Assembly: GCA_023150345.1 (NCBI GenBank) | Contig: JAKLLB010000016.1 | Coordinates: 1 to 55,290 of the forward strand | Source: Aquabacterium sp. | Lineage (GTDB): Bacteria > Pseudomonadota > Gammaproteobacteria > Burkholderiales > Burkholderiaceae_C | Length of the DNA stretch: 55,290 nt | Reading direction: 5' to 3' | In this document: piece by piece, positions 55,072 through 55,290 of the stretch | Layout: each line of letters begins with the position of its first letter | Position numbering within the stretch: position 1 is the stretch's first letter | Translations under genes and position numbers: made by a program | The notes under the pieces: model-generated | Database searches by the model: none | What the model saw: only the letters and a program-made list of their open reading frames with translations | Told to the model about the DNA's origin: nothing

Positions 55072-55290
55072 TCACTCCCACTCGATCGTCGCCGGCGGCT
55101 TGCTGCTCACGTCGTAGGTGACCCGGTTGATGCCGCGGACCTCGTTGATGATGCGGCCCGAAACACGCTTGAGCAACTCGTAGGGCAGCTCGGCCCAGTC
55201 GGCCGTCATGAAGTCGCTGGTCTGCACGGCGCGCAGTGCCACCACGTAGTCGTAGGTGCGGCCGTCGCCCATCACGCCCACGCTCTTGAC
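55072..55290 (-). CDS. guaA: GMP synthase (glutamine-hydrolysing), C-terminal fragment (cut by window edge)
   Basis: The last 72 codons, running in from the right edge: [20 protein letters not shown], then [20 protein letters not shown] and [20 protein letters not shown], ending IEWE. This is the conserved dimerisation domain and C-terminus of GuaA, which aminates XMP to GMP. Convergent with the bicupin gene. Confidence 0.97.
   Translation of the reverse strand, partial: VKSVGVMGDGRTYDYVVALRAVQTSDFMTADWAELPYELLKRVSGRIINEVRGINRVTYDVSSKPPATIEWE

Overview
The window looks like a chromosomal segment of a high-GC betaproteobacterium of the order Burkholderiales. The basis is a Bug-type tricarboxylate binding protein, a TctDE/QseBC-type two-component pair, the arrangement hemN–fnr–(fixH-like)–ccoGPQON–ccoSI, and the block exbB–exbD–lpxK–Trm112-like–kdsB–adk. 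No tRNA, rRNA, CRISPR array, insertion sequence or recognisable integrase was seen. The genus cannot be fixed from sequence reading alone.

Layout. 1–5880: the 5' end of clpA with clpS, a cold-shock protein, ilvD, a DUF427 protein, a Bug receptor beside a frameshifted LuxR-type regulator, and a DUF3237 protein. 5881–6736: gene-poor DNA holding a decayed vapC remnant. 6443–15348: an accessory block bounded by two direct repeats (7 mismatches in 121 bp, with weaker similarity running to about 158 bp). The right repeat is the 3' end and terminator of icd. Between the repeats nine minus-strand genes are packed nose to tail: Phd/YefM antitoxin, RelE/ParE toxin, hsdR, a Phd-type antitoxin with PIN toxin, hsdM, hsdS, a HipA-like kinase and a DUF3037 protein. 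This is a type I restriction-modification operon with two toxin–antitoxin modules built into it and a kinase/DUF3037 pair at its end.

15324–27643: icd, a small exported Ala/Lys-rich protein, and a microaerobic respiration cluster (TauE/SafE-like protein, hemN, fnr, fixH-like, ccoG, ccoP, ccoQ, ccoO, ccoN, ccoS, ccoI) with two FNR-box-like palindromes in front of hemN/fnr and ccoN. Together these genes make, metallate and regulate a cbb3-type oxidase and allow oxygen-independent haem synthesis. 27820–32614: a DUF192 protein, a sensor kinase and response regulator, Fe-superoxide dismutase and xseA. 32989–36933: a cell-envelope block (ExbB/ExbD, LpxK, Trm112-like, KdsB) ending in adk.

37029–48022: a type II hydroxyacyl-CoA dehydrogenase-like SDR behind a clear palindrome, a small lipoprotein, a large TonB-dependent receptor, and a four-gene peptide-type ABC importer with an unusual binding protein and an enlarged permease. 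48234–55290: ldcA–tadA, a GST, a yghU-type GST broken by an internal deletion, an unrecognised exported protein, a small lipoprotein, a methyltransferase, a bicupin protein and the 3' end of guaA.

The best candidate for an undescribed system is the repeat-bounded TA–hsdR–TA–hsdM–hsdS–HipA-like–DUF3037 operon (6737–14911).
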